From positions 248,001 to 312,000 of the forward strand of contig NZ_CP024047.1 of assembly GCF_003430825.1 (NCBI RefSeq): a stretch of 64,000 nucleotides of DNA, read 5' to 3'. Shown here in pieces: positions 13,941 to 22,528 of this stretch (positions within the stretch are counted from its first letter, which is position 1; the number at the start of each line of letters is the position of its first letter). The position numbers were made by a program, and so were the translations under genes. Source of the stretch: Natrarchaeobaculum sulfurireducens. Lineage in GTDB: Archaea > Halobacteriota > Halobacteria > Halobacteriales > Natrialbaceae. The notes under the pieces were generated by a model, which saw only the letters and a program-made list of their open reading frames with translations, did no database searches and was not told where the DNA came from.

Positions 13941-14933
13941 TCAGGCTCGGTCGGAATCGACGGGGACACACTCGAGGGCCTCGGCGACGATGGCGTCTCC
14001 GTCCCGGTCGCGGTCTCCCGTTCGGATTCGGTGTGCGAGCACGACCGGCGCTTCGGCCTGGACGTCGTCGGGGAGGACGTAGTCACGGGCGTCCGTGGCT
14101 GCCCGCGCCTGGGCGACGCGCAACAGTGCGATCGTTCCCCGTGGGCTAGCGCCGATCCGGGCGTGTTCGCGGGTGTAGCTCGCGAGGCGGGTCACGTACT
14201 CGCGAACCGGGCGTTCGACGCGAACGCTCGAGACGGTTTCGCGAGCCTTGACGACGGTCTGACGATCGGTCACCGGCTCGAGCGACTCGATCGGGTGGTC
14301 GCCGACGGTTCGGCCGAGCAACGCGGCCTCTTCGTCCGGATCGGGGTAGCCCAGATGGAGTTTCTTCGTAAAACGGTCGAGTTCGGCGAACGGCAGCTCG
14401 TAGGTACGGTTCGGTTCGACGGCGTTCTGGGTCGCGATGACGGTAAACGGCGCTGGCAAGGCGCGCGTCTCGCCATCGACGGTGACCTGGGTCTCTTCCA
14501 TCGCCTCGAGCAGCGCCGACTGCGTCTTCGGCGGCGCGCGGTTGATCTCGTCGCCCAGCACGATGTTCCCGAAGACCGGGCCGGGCTGGAACTCGAACTC
14601 GCGGGTCTGCTCGTTGAAGACGTTGACGCCGGTGACGTCCGTCGGCAGCAGGTCGGGCGTAAACTGGATCCGGCGAAAGCGACAGTCGACCGACCGGGCG
14701 ATCGACCGCGCGAGCATCGTCTTTCCGACGCCGGGGACGTCCTCGAGCAGGACGTGGCCGCCTCCGAGCAACGCCGTGACGACGTGTTCGACGACGTCCT
14801 GGTTGCCGACGATGACCTTCGAGACGTTCGTTTCGACCGCGGCTCCGAGGTCGGCGACCGTCGAGATCGAAAGCGGCTTCTCGGTTTCCGTCGCCTCGTC
14901 TCCGGTCGGTGACGTCGGATCGGCGTCGCTCAT
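13941..14933 (-). CDS. MoxR-family AAA ATPase
   Basis: 330 aa. Walker A at residues 66-72 (VPGVGKT), Walker B NIVLGDEINRAPPKTQ at about 123-138, sensor ATQNAVE, and the C-terminal AAA lid with GASPRGTIALLRVAQARAA. Length and motif order fit MoxR, an ATPase that acts as a chaperone with vWA/DUF58 partners. It is the first gene of the moxR-DUF58-tgpA operon on the minus strand. A non-coding 250-bp gap separates it from cspA. The ATG at 14933 begins the expected acidic N-terminal extension. Confidence 0.95.
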   Translation of the reverse strand: MSDADPTSPTGDEATETEKPLSISTVADLGAAVETNVSKVIVGNQDVVEHVVTALLGGGHVLLEDVPGVGKTMLARSIARSVDCRFRRIQFTPDLLPTDVTGVNVFNEQTREFEFQPGPVFGNIVLGDEINRAPPKTQSALLEAMEETQVTVDGETRALPAPFTVIATQNAVEPNRTYELPFAELDRFTKKLHLGYPDPDEEAALLGRTVGDHPIESLEPVTDRQTVVKARETVSSVRVERPVREYVTRLASYTREHARIGASPRGTIALLRVAQARAATDARDYVLPDDVQAEAPVVLAHRIRTGDRDRDGDAIVAEALECVPVDSDRA

Positions 14934-15183
14934 CGGATACTCCCGGCCGCTCGAGTCGCGGCGGACGATCGTGATCGGGCAGTAGCCGTGCTGACGCGTT
15001 TCATGGACGTTGGTAGGGACCTCGAGACATATGCGTTGTGCCAGTCATGTGTGTCGATGCCGGTGTGAGCGACGCTCTCGGGGTGCTCCCACGTCCGATC
15101 AGAAGATTGTTTTCCCGGCGGCAATCGAGACGGCCATGGCTGCTCGATTGACGATCGGAAAACGATACCCCTGCTGGATCGAC

Positions 15184-15378
15184 TTACAGTCGTTCGAGAT
15201 TCGTCGCGCGCGGGCCTTTGTCGGCCTGCTCGATGTCGAATTCGACTTCCTGCCCCTCCTCGAGGTCAGGACCGCCAACGTCCTCCATGTGGAAGAACAC
15301 GTCGTCGTCCGCGTCGTCAGTCTCGATGAATCCGTAGCCGCCAGTGTCGTTGAAGAATGCGACCGTACCTTTCGCCAT
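15184..15378 (-). CDS. cspA: Cold-shock domain protein CspA
   Basis: 64 aa, a single cold-shock (OB-fold) domain that binds single-stranded nucleic acid: GTVAFFNDTGGYGFIETDDADDDVFFH contains RNP1 (GGYGFIET) and RNP2 (DVFFHMED), and the C-terminal strand ends in GPRATNLERL. Halophilic Csps are more acidic than bacterial ones, as here. A GAGGTG Shine-Dalgarno sequence lies 4-9 bases before the ATG, and a TATA element about 30 bp upstream. Likely an RNA chaperone. Monocistronic. Confidence 0.96.
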   Translation of the reverse strand: MAKGTVAFFNDTGGYGFIETDDADDDVFFHMEDVGGPDLEEGQEVEFDIEQADKGPRATNLERL

Positions 15379-15402
15379 TGCACCTCTACAAAACCACGTC
15401 TG

Positions 15403-15412
15403 TAATATAAAT
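15403..15412 (-). promoter_or_regulatory. TATA box of cspA
   Basis: ATTTATATTA on the minus strand is centred about 30 bp before the cspA start. Because a good Shine-Dalgarno (GAGGTG) also precedes the ATG, the transcript may be either leaderless or have a very short leader. Confidence 0.55.
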
Positions 15413-15474
15413 GTTCGGGGGGCACTCCCTGGCCTCGCTCGAGAACCCCCGTCGTTAGCCGGGTCAAACGGCCG

Positions 15475-15717
15475 TTACCACCGTTTGCACGCCGGGCAGA
15501 CGAACGCGCCCTCGTCGTGCCAGACGCGCTCGGTCGGGCTGTCACACCGGTCACACTCGTAATCTCCCCAGGCGTACGCCGCCGTCGGCGGCTCGAGGCC
15601 GGTCTCCGAGGGCGTCCGGTCGTCGGCCGGTTCCACCTCCTGGTCGTCCGCTCCCGGTTCGAAGTCCGTGAGTTTCGCGTCCTCGGTCACGGACGGGCGT
15701 ACGCGCTCGGTCGGCAT
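15475..15717 (-). CDS. Small protein with C-terminal zinc ribbon
   Basis: 80 aa from ATG 15717. The N-terminal 45 residues are acidic and probably disordered; the C-terminus YECDRCDSPTERVW, then FVCPACKRW, carries two CxxC pairs that should bind one zinc. The motif is typical of short haloarchaeal zinc-finger proteins that may bind nucleic acid or ribosomes; none has a firm function that I know. A longer in-frame extension to 15846 is Arg- and Pro-rich and was rejected. It is divergent from the small membrane protein at 15849. Confidence 0.75.
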   Translation of the reverse strand: MPTERVRPSVTEDAKLTDFEPGADDQEVEPADDRTPSETGLEPPTAAYAWGDYECDRCDSPTERVWHDEGAFVCPACKRW

Positions 15718-15848
15718 AGTGACACCGACTCGCGGCGTCAGTGGGACGCCGGTTCGCTGTCGACGACCGTCGCGCTCGCCTCGTGGAGTGGATTCCGGAG
15801 CGCCGACGGACCGGCACGGACAAGTACCGCCGGTAACAACGCTCATAC

Positions 15849-16043
15849 ATGGAAACAGCCATGCTGTTCAACGTCATCGTTGACAATATTGTCGAGATGA
15901 ACGAGCACTTCGCCGGCGTCGCGATGGGCGACGGGCTGGCTCCCTTGCTCGTGCTGGTCGGAACGATCCTCGTCGTCTTCAGCCTCGGCGTCTTCGGCGT
16001 GTTGACCCTGGGTGCGATCGGCGGCCTCTTCACGTCGAACTGA
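15849..16043 (+). CDS. Small membrane protein, unknown function
   Basis: 64 aa with one long hydrophobic stretch (LAPLLVLVGTILVVFSLGVFGVLTLGAIGG, about residues 30-59) that can span the membrane as one long or two short helices. The N-terminus METAMLFNVIVDNIVEMNEHF is amphipathic. An alternative start at the second Met (15861) is possible. I do not recognise a family; proteins of this size and shape are common in Halobacteria. It is divergently placed to the zinc-ribbon gene. Confidence 0.65.
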   Translation: METAMLFNVIVDNIVEMNEHFAGVAMGDGLAPLLVLVGTILVVFSLGVFGVLTLGAIGGLFTSN

Positions 16044-16159
16044 GTCGGTCACTCGGAACCCCGTTCCGGATCGACGGGGCCGACGACCGCTCCGGAGGGA
16101 AGTAGCGACAATCCACCGGAAACGGCGGACGGAACCGCGGGGTCGACCGCTCGATGTTT

Positions 16160-17170
16160 CTACTCCGCCGTCGCCATCGCGAGCGCCTCGCTCGCTCGAG
16201 TCACCGCCCCCTCGAGGTCCGGACCGAGCGGCGAGCCGACGACGATCCCGTCGACGTGCTCGAGGGCGGCCGCGAATCGCTCGGCGACGGTCTCGGTCGT
16301 CCCCGCGATACAGAAGGCGTCGATCATCTCGGGCGTGACGTGGTCGAACGCCTCGGTAAGGTTCCCTCCCTCCAGGGCGTCGCTCACGGCGGCTGCGGCC
16401 TCGCGGTCGATGTCGTGGCGCGCTAACACGGGGTCGGCTGCGCCGCCGACGATGAACGCAACCGGCGGCCGGGCCGCCTCGCGGGCGTCCGCCTCCTCGT
16501 CGGCGACGCTGACGCTCGCGAACGCGAGCGCCTCGAACGGGCCGTACTCCTCGGGTCGGTCCTCGAGACCCTGCTCGAGCTGGCCGGCCGCCCATTCGAG
16601 GTCGTCTGGGTGGGCCGCGTTGATCAGGACGCCGTCACCGTGTTTCGCGCTCATCCGGAGCATGTGTGGTCCCTGGGCGCCGACGTAGACCGGAATCGCT
16701 GACTCGGGCTCGAGGTTGAGCGAGGCGTCGCGGGCGGTGAACGTTCCCTCGTGGGTGACGGTCTCGCCGGCCCAGAGGTCGCGGGCGACGTTGAACGTCT
16801 CGAGAACGCGTCGGAGCGGCCGTTCGTGTTCGATGCCGAGGTTCGAAAGCGTCGAGCGGTCGCCTGCGCCGACGCCGAAGACGGCGCGCCCGTCGCTGAC
16901 CTCGTCGATCGTCGCCGTCTGGGCGGCGAGTTTCACCGGGTGGGCCTCGTAGGGGTTGACGACGCCCGGCCCCAGGCGAAGGTCGTCGGTCGCCTCGGCC
17001 ATCCGCGAGAGCGTCACGAACGGGTCGCGGTTGAAGTAGTGGCTGCTCGAGAAGGCGACGTCGAACCCTTCGCGTTCGGCGAGGGCGGCCAGTTCGGCCA
17101 TTCGATCCGGCGGATGCTCGGGCGTGAGTTCGATCCCCCAGGTTACGTCGGTCGACCCGTGGTCGCTCAT
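16160..17170 (-). CDS. F420-dependent LLM-class oxidoreductase (Mer-like)
   Basis: 336 aa TIM-barrel of the luciferase-like superfamily. The family marks are the N-terminal GIELTPEHPPDRMAELAALAE, FDVAFSSSHYFNRDPF, LRLGPGVVNPYEAHPVKLAAQTATIDEVSDGR in pieces, the GVGAGD loop, and PVYVGAQGPHMLRMSAKHGDGVLIN. This is the pattern of Mer (methylene-H4MPT reductase) homologues, which in Halobacteria most likely act on folate-type C1 carriers or other F420H2 substrates; the true substrate is unknown. The next minus-strand gene upstream is the F420 biosynthesis gene cofE, linking cofactor and user. A bulky loop at about residues 205-235 is enriched in Ala and Glu. Confidence 0.88.
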   Translation of the reverse strand: MSDHGSTDVTWGIELTPEHPPDRMAELAALAEREGFDVAFSSSHYFNRDPFVTLSRMAEATDDLRLGPGVVNPYEAHPVKLAAQTATIDEVSDGRAVFGVGAGDRSTLSNLGIEHERPLRRVLETFNVARDLWAGETVTHEGTFTARDASLNLEPESAIPVYVGAQGPHMLRMSAKHGDGVLINAAHPDDLEWAAGQLEQGLEDRPEEYGPFEALAFASVSVADEEADAREAARPPVAFIVGGAADPVLARHDIDREAAAAVSDALEGGNLTEAFDHVTPEMIDAFCIAGTTETVAERFAAALEHVDGIVVGSPLGPDLEGAVTRASEALAMATAE

Positions 17171-17327
17171 CTGTACTCTCCCCGGACTGTGCCTCGAGTC
17201 GATACTGGCTTTCGGTTCATGTCCGCAGGTTGGCTAGCGCAGGGAAAAGGCCACCGTCACCGGAGATGGTCGCCGTGACGTCGGGGCCGAGCGCGTTCGC
17301 CGTGGGTTCCGATCGGTCACTCCCGAC

Positions 17328-18098
17328 TCAGCCGTCGAACGTCCACTCTCTGAGTGCCTCGCGCACGAGGTCGTCCTCGACCGCACGGAACAGTTCATCG
17401 CTCCCCTCGAGGTCGCCGAACGCCCAGTCGCGAACGACGACGGCAGGCACGCCGCCAGCGCCCTCGCCGGTGACGAGGTTTGCGGCGGCTGCGAGTTCGT
17501 CGACGACTGACTGGACGGTGACGCCGAGTTCGTGCCCGTCGCGGTCCAGTTCGCCACGCCAGTCCCGGCTGGCGGGCATGCCGGCCCAGCCGATCGCGAC
17601 GCCAGTCTGGCCGTGTCGGAAGGGGCGCCCGCAGGTGTCGGTGACGATCACTGCGACGTCCTCGTGACCGCGCTCTGTGAGTCCCGACCGAATCCGCTCG
17701 GCGCTCTCTGTGGGTTTTCTGGGGAGTAACAGAATGTCGTGGCCGGGAACGTTCGAGCGGTCGATACCGGCGTTCGGGGCGATGTGCCCGAACCGCGTCT
17801 CTGCCAGCACGAACGGTGCCTCGATCAACAGCTCCGAACTCTCGTCGAGGATCGCCTGGGCGAATCGCGGGTCTTTCTGTTCGCCGGTGATCGCCTCGAG
17901 TCGGCTGGCGAGCTCTCGAGCCCGGCCGCTGACAGGGTACTCCTCGAGGTCCGCCGTTCGACCCTCGGCTTTCGAGACGACCGTGCTGGCGACGGTGAGG
18001 ACGTCGCCCGGCTCGAGGGTCGTCCGAGTTGCGATCAGTTCGGCGAGGTCGTCGCCGGGACGGATCTCGGGGAGGTCCGTCACTGGCTCGAGTTCCAT
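17328..18098 (-). CDS. cofE: Coenzyme F420-0:L-glutamate ligase
   Basis: 256 aa, normal for archaeal CofE, which adds glutamate residues to F420-0 in a GTP-dependent reaction. Characteristic segments: DVLTVASTVVSKAEGR near the N-terminus, IAPNAGIDRSNVPG, LLPRKPTESAERIR, VIVTDTCGRPFRHGQTGVAIGWAGM in pieces, and ELAAAANLVTGEGAGGVPAVVVR. The TDTCGRP block contributes to the metal and nucleotide site. It lies 157 bp upstream of the Mer-like gene on the same strand. The intergenic 17171-17327 contains no gene. Confidence 0.95.
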   Translation of the reverse strand: MELEPVTDLPEIRPGDDLAELIATRTTLEPGDVLTVASTVVSKAEGRTADLEEYPVSGRARELASRLEAITGEQKDPRFAQAILDESSELLIEAPFVLAETRFGHIAPNAGIDRSNVPGHDILLLPRKPTESAERIRSGLTERGHEDVAVIVTDTCGRPFRHGQTGVAIGWAGMPASRDWRGELDRDGHELGVTVQSVVDELAAAANLVTGEGAGGVPAVVVRDWAFGDLEGSDELFRAVEDDLVREALREWTFDG

Positions 18099-18221
18099 AC
18101 TGGTGGGTTACCCACCGTCGTGAAAAACACACCGTCATCGGAGCACTGAGCGGGTCGCGGGCGGTCCCTCCTCCGGCGCAGTCCCGAAAGCGATTCCCAC
18201 CGGGCGGTCGTCGGCTCGCCT

Positions 18222-19619
18222 ATGAGCGATTCACTGGACGACGACTCGAGCCACATCGTCACTGCGTTCGTCCGCAACCGCGGCGAGGTGGTACTCCTGC
18301 GCCGGAGCGACGCCGTCGGCACCTACCACGGGCAGTGGGGTGCGGTCTCCGGGTTCGCCGAGGGCGACCCCGACGAACAGGTCCGAACCGAGATCCACGA
18401 GGAGACCGGCCTCGCCGACGATGCCATCTCGCTCGTTCGCTCGGGGCGGCCCGTTCGGTTCGAAGACGGCGACCTCGGCCGCGAGTGGGTCGTCCATCCG
18501 TACCTCTTCGACGTCGACACCCGCGAGATCGACCTGAGCGAGGAACACGACGCCCTCGAGTGGGCCCACCCGACGGTAATCGCCACCGTCGGCGCTGGCG
18601 ATGCTGACGACGCCGCTGACGGCGGACCGGTCCACGACGCCTGGGCTGATCGTGAGACGGTTCCCGAACTGTGGACGGCCTACGAGCGCGTCGCGCCCAC
18701 CGTCCGCTCCATCGCCGCAGACGACGAACACGGTGCGGCGGTCCTCTCGATCCGCGCCCTCGAGGTGTTGCGAGATCGGGCGGGGCTGCTGGTCGCCGAA
18801 CGGGCGGAGTTGGGCGTCGACCCCGAGGGCGAGCGCGAGGAACTCGCCGCGCTCGCCGAGCGCCTGCTCGAGGCGCGGCCCTCGATGGCCGTCCTTCGGA
18901 ACCGGGTGAACCGGACGATGGCTGTGGCCGCCGAGACCAGCGGTTCCGCGGACGACGCTATCGCCGTCGACTTTGCTGGTGCGCCCGCCGTTCTCGAGGC
19001 TGCCATCGCGGGGATCGACCGGGCCGTGACCGCGGACGACGGGGCTGCAGCGCACGCCGCCGACGGACTCGAGGGGCGCGTGGTGACCCTCTCGCGGTCG
19101 GACACCGTCCTCGATTGCCTGCGCCTGGGTGACCCCGCCCGAGTGTTCGTCGCCGAATCCCGTCCGGGTGGGGAGGGGGTCGACGTTGCCGAGACGCTAG
19201 CTAACGACCTCGAGTGTCCAATCACCGTCCACACCGACGCGGCTGTCGCCCACGTCCTCGAGCGCGAGGCGATCGACCGCGTCGTCGTCGGCGCGGACAC
19301 CATCTTGCCGGACGGCTCGGTGGTGAACAAAACCGGCACGCACGCTATGGCGGTCGCAGCCGCCCGAGACGGCGTCCCCGTGACTGTCGTCGCCGCCACC
19401 GATAAAATCTCGACGCGTGAGGAGGTGAACCTCGAGTCCGGGTCACGCGAGGCGGTCTACGACGGCGAGACGCCGATCGACGTGCTGAACCCGACGTTCG
19501 ATGTGACACCAGCCGACTGCGTAAGCGAGGTCGTCACCGAACGCGGTGCGATACCAAACGAAGAGATCGAGGCCGTCGCCGGGGAGTTACGGGCGCTCGA
19601 GGACTGGCGTGAGAGCTAA
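18222..19619 (+). CDS. Nudix domain - IF-2B (eIF-2B alpha-like) fusion protein
   Basis: 465 aa in two parts. Residues about 10-130 form a Nudix hydrolase domain: VTAFVRNRGEVVLLRRSD, GTYHGQWGAVSGFAEGD, and a Nudix box ending TEIHEETGL (the canonical Arg before Glu is Thr here). Residues about 165-465 form an eIF-2B alpha/MtnA/R15P-isomerase-like domain with IDRVVVGADTILPDGSVVNKTGTHA in pieces and the closing YDGETPIDVLNPTFDVTP. In Archaea IF-2B-like proteins are sugar-phosphate isomerases more often than translation factors; the Nudix half suggests nucleotide clean-up coupled to that reaction. The substrate is unknown. A Nudix/IF-2B fusion of this kind is, as I recall, a haloarchaeal architecture. 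Confidence 0.88.
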   Translation: MSDSLDDDSSHIVTAFVRNRGEVVLLRRSDAVGTYHGQWGAVSGFAEGDPDEQVRTEIHEETGLADDAISLVRSGRPVRFEDGDLGREWVVHPYLFDVDTREIDLSEEHDALEWAHPTVIATVGAGDADDAADGGPVHDAWADRETVPELWTAYERVAPTVRSIAADDEHGAAVLSIRALEVLRDRAGLLVAERAELGVDPEGEREELAALAERLLEARPSMAVLRNRVNRTMAVAAETSGSADDAIAVDFAGAPAVLEAAIAGIDRAVTADDGAAAHAADGLEGRVVTLSRSDTVLDCLRLGDPARVFVAESRPGGEGVDVAETLANDLECPITVHTDAAVAHVLEREAIDRVVVGADTILPDGSVVNKTGTHAMAVAAARDGVPVTVVAATDKISTREEVNLESGSREAVYDGETPIDVLNPTFDVTPADCVSEVVTERGAIPNEEIEAVAGELRALEDWRES

Positions 19620-19812
19620 TCCAGCCAAAACGAAGCGACAGACGGAAACCGCTCGAGCGAGTACGATCGACCGGCGGCCGTGACGAAGTGTTACCCCCAC
19701 CGAGCCCCGTGTGACGAGGGTTTTTCCCGAGCCGCCGTTCGACCTCGAGAGCGCCTCGCTCGTCGATAGCCGTGCCCAACCTTTCAAGGCCGACTCCTGC
19801 GTAGCCCGTGGC

Positions 19813-20742
19813 ATGTCACTCGATCTCGAGCGCGTCGGCGTCCACGACTCCGTCGAGACGGTCTTCCCGCCCGAAGAACTCGCGACGTACCTCGCTGCCC
19901 CCTCGTTCGAAGCCGCTGTGATCGGCGACGACGGAATCGGGGGCTGTGATGCGGTCGTCACCCTCGAGCATCGTGATGCCTTCCTCGAGTGTGAGTGGGT
20001 CCACTCGATCCAGGCTGGCGTCGATCGGTTCCCGTTCGATGCGTTCTCCGCCCACGACGTCGTCCTCACGAACAGCACGGGTATCCACGACCGAACCGTC
20101 GGCGAGACGGTCGCCGGGTACCTGCTCGCGTTCTCCCGGCGACTGCACGACCACGTGGCAAACCAGCGCGATCGGCGCTGGGGACGGCCCGACTGGGACG
20201 AGGCGTTCACACTGCCCGGAAAAACGGCTTGCGTCGTTGGCACCGGCACGCTCGGCAGCGGCATCGCCGACGTCCTCGGCGCGCTCGGCGTCCGCGTCAC
20301 CGGTGTCCGTCGCTCGAGCGAGCCCGTCCCCGGCTTCGAGGAGATCTATCCGACCGGCGAGCTACTCGAGGCGATCTCCGACGCCGAGTTCGTGATCGTC
20401 ACCGTCCCGTTGACCGACGAGACTCGCGGGCTCTTCGACGCGGCGGCCTTCGATGCCATGCGCGACGACGCGTACTTCGTCAACGTCGCCCGTGGCGGCG
20501 TCGTCGACCAGGATACACTGGTCGAGGCGCTCGAGTCGGGCACGCTCGCTGGTGCGGCGCTCGACGTCTTCGAAGACGAGCCCCTGCCCGAGGAGTCCCC
20601 GCTGTGGGGGATGGACGAGGTGATCGTCACGCCCCACTGTGCGGCGTTCACCCGCGATTACTTCCGGGACGTCGGCGACATCGTCCGCGAGAACGTCGAC
20701 CGGCTCGAGTCCGGTGAATCGCTGTACAATCGCGTGGTGTGA
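19813..20742 (+). CDS. D-2-hydroxyacid dehydrogenase, NAD(P)-dependent
   Basis: 309 aa from ATG 19813. Nucleotide-binding loop ACVVGTGTLGSGIADVLGALG, the catalytic Arg in NVARGGVVDQ, the Glu in EDEPLPEESPLW and the His in TPHCAAFT are all present in the right order. The substrate-binding half includes SIQAGVDRFPF and NSTGIHDRTVGETVAGYLL. These are the features of the formate/D-glycerate dehydrogenase superfamily acting on 2-hydroxy acids; the exact acid is not determinable. An upstream in-frame ATG (19711) would add 34 residues not typical of the family. It follows the Nudix fusion by 193 bp on the same strand. Confidence 0.92.
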   Translation: MSLDLERVGVHDSVETVFPPEELATYLAAPSFEAAVIGDDGIGGCDAVVTLEHRDAFLECEWVHSIQAGVDRFPFDAFSAHDVVLTNSTGIHDRTVGETVAGYLLAFSRRLHDHVANQRDRRWGRPDWDEAFTLPGKTACVVGTGTLGSGIADVLGALGVRVTGVRRSSEPVPGFEEIYPTGELLEAISDAEFVIVTVPLTDETRGLFDAAAFDAMRDDAYFVNVARGGVVDQDTLVEALESGTLAGAALDVFEDEPLPEESPLWGMDEVIVTPHCAAFTRDYFRDVGDIVRENVDRLESGESLYNRVV

Positions 20743-20872
20743 CCGATACCACAGCCGAGGACAGTGGCGGATTCGTCGACCGGCTCGAGTCGGCTCGAAA
20801 GGGCGGTGACCGACCCGTCGATTCGAGGGCGAGGGTTTTCCCCGCTGTGTCCAGTGTTAGTTCCTGATACCC

Positions 20873-21340
20873 GTGAGCCAGGAATCGGTAACCGAGGACC
20901 GCGAGCGATACCGTGAACGACTCGACGAACTCGACGAGACGATCGCGGCGACGATGGACCGCTGGGGGATCCCGGTTTTGCGCGTCGCAGTCGCCATCGT
21001 GTTCATCTGGTTCGGCGCGCTCAAAGTCCTCGGGGACTCGCCAGCCGCCGAACTCGTCGCGGCGACCGTCTACGTCGTCCCACCAGACCTGTTCGTCCCC
21101 GTTCTCGGGGTCTGGGAGATCCTCATTGGGCTCTGTCTGCTCTACCGGCCGCTGATCCGGCTGGGTATCCTGCTGTTGTTCCTCCAGCTTCCGGGGACGT
21201 TCCTCCCGATAGTTCTCCTCCCGGACGTCGTCTTCTACGTGTTCCCGTACGCGCTGACCGTCGAAGGCCAGTACATCGTCAAGAACCTCGTCATCATCGG
21301 GGCCGCGCTCGTGATCGGCAGCACCGTCAGAAGCGAGTGA
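20873..21340 (+). CDS. DoxX/DUF417-like membrane protein
   Basis: 155 aa starting at GTG 20873. A charged N-terminal helix (residues 1-30) is followed by four hydrophobic segments: VLRVAVAIVFIWFGALKVLG, the LFVPVLGVWEILIGLCLLY region, LGILLLFLQLPGTFLPIVLL and YIVKNLVIIGAALVIGS. The four-helix layout with WFGALK and a closing GQYIVKNL is that of DoxX-like/DUF417 proteins. Some DoxX members form oxidoreductase complexes, but others do not, so no reaction is assigned. Confidence 0.78.
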   Translation: MSQESVTEDRERYRERLDELDETIAATMDRWGIPVLRVAVAIVFIWFGALKVLGDSPAAELVAATVYVVPPDLFVPVLGVWEILIGLCLLYRPLIRLGILLLFLQLPGTFLPIVLLPDVVFYVFPYALTVEGQYIVKNLVIIGAALVIGSTVRSE

Positions 21341-21774
21341 CGACGCGGCCGCTCGAGCGGGTTCTCCGGCGACCGAACGACGACCCGGTCGTAACTGACC
21401 TGTCGACTCACCTACTCGCCGTCGCGACGGCGTAGATCAACTCTCGAGCCGGACGCCACTGGCCGAGCGCGCGCCTCGAGCGATGCGAGAGGCGCGCAAT
21501 CCGGGGAAAGGCAGGCGTTCGACCGATACTGACCGCGAGCGACGCGACAGCGGTGCGAGCGGGCCGACGACCGACGTGGAGTCGCGCGAAGCGCGACGGA
21601 ACGGAGGGAGGGTGGTCTTCGTGAGCAGCGCGAACGAAGGCTCGGAAGTCGCAGCCTGCGAACGGGGTGAGCAGGACCGTCTTCCGTAGCTTTTGATCGA
21701 AATTTCACCGAAGGACGTTGCGCGGTGCAGCAATCTGCTGCACCGTGCGACAGACTCCAGAGTAACATTTCGGT
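21341..21774. other. 434-bp gene-free stretch with purine-rich GAGCG/GCGAA repeats
   Basis: No frame shows halophilic composition. Between about 21475 and 21690 the sequence contains many short repeats of the GCGAGCG / GCGCGAAGCG / GAACGGAG type (for example GTCGCGCGAAGCGCGAC at about 21582-21598, itself a palindrome). I recall similar low-complexity purine-rich DNA between convergent haloarchaeal genes. A strong hairpin closes the region at 21718-21750. Confidence 0.5.
21718..21750 (-). terminator. Strong hairpin downstream of engB
   Basis: A 15-bp stem (13 Watson-Crick pairs, 2 G-U) with a 3-nt loop: CGGTGCAGCA (21723-21732) pairs exactly with TGCTGCACCG (21736-21745) and the pairing extends outward. 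It lies about 25 bp after the engB stop on the minus strand. No long U-run follows, so it may be an RNA-stability element rather than a terminator. Confidence 0.5.
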
Positions 21775-22395
21775 TCAGAAAAACTTGAACAGGTCGTCCC
21801 GACGCTCCTCGTGGAGGTGGGTGCGAACGGCTTCGTTGAGTGGCCCGATTCGGCCATTTTTCGCGGTGATGGGTGCGATGACGTCTTGCCACTGTTTCCA
21901 CGGCGGGTACAGTCCCAGTCGGTCACAGATCTCGTCGAGCCGCTCGTCCCTGTCGTCGACTTTGTCCATCTTGTTGACGGCGACGACCGTCGGGATGCCC
22001 AGATCCTCGAGGAAATAGTACATCTCGACGTCGTAGGGGATCTCGTCGGGGCCGGAGTGGCGGTCGATGATGTCGACGGCGCTCTTGCCGTCTACGACGA
22101 GGATCGCGACGAGGACGTTCTCGGCGTAGGTCTCGAGGTAGCGGACGATGTTTGTCTTGATCTCTTCGCGGACCTCTTCGTCGACGCCGCTCATGAAGCC
22201 GAAGCCGGGGAGATCGGTGATGACGAAGTCCTCCGCGGTCCAGTCGTAGTGGTTTGGTTTCCGGGTGACACCGGGTTTCCCGCCGGTATCGAACTTGGTG
22301 TGCCCGGTCAACTCGCGCATGAGCGTCGACTTGCCCACGTTCGAGCGACCGACGAGGACTACTTCCGCCTCGCGATCGGGACGCGTATCGAACAT
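21775..22395 (-). CDS. engB: EngB-type GTP-binding protein
   Basis: 206 aa TrmE-Era-EngA-YihA-like GTPase. G1 GRSNVGKS at residues 16-23, G2 region GVTRKP, G3 DLPGFGFM, G4 NKMD, and a G5-like IAPITAKNG. The N-terminal [11 protein letters not shown] and the late [12 protein letters not shown] fit the EngB family, whose bacterial members take part in ribosome assembly; the role in Archaea is inferred. Its ATG is at 22395 with a basic-free upstream gap of 133 bp to the divergent DUF389 gene. A hairpin lies shortly after its stop. Confidence 0.95.
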   Translation of the reverse strand: MFDTRPDREAEVVLVGRSNVGKSTLMRELTGHTKFDTGGKPGVTRKPNHYDWTAEDFVITDLPGFGFMSGVDEEVREEIKTNIVRYLETYAENVLVAILVVDGKSAVDIIDRHSGPDEIPYDVEMYYFLEDLGIPTVVAVNKMDKVDDRDERLDEICDRLGLYPPWKQWQDVIAPITAKNGRIGPLNEAVRTHLHEERRDDLFKFF

Positions 22396-22528
22396 ACCAC
22401 GTCATAGCGTCGTCTCGAGGTTATACCTGACGTCCCGTGTCGGATTCCGCTGACTGTCGCCTCTGTCTTGTGGTCTCGGCCGTCCGTAATGGTCGGAATT
22501 ATGACCCCCGGTTGCATCAGGGGAGACC

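Noticed and set aside
13071-14912. Long plus-strand open frame (613 codons) opposite DUF58 and moxR
   Set aside because: Antisense shadow of two genes with clear motifs; no domain of its own.
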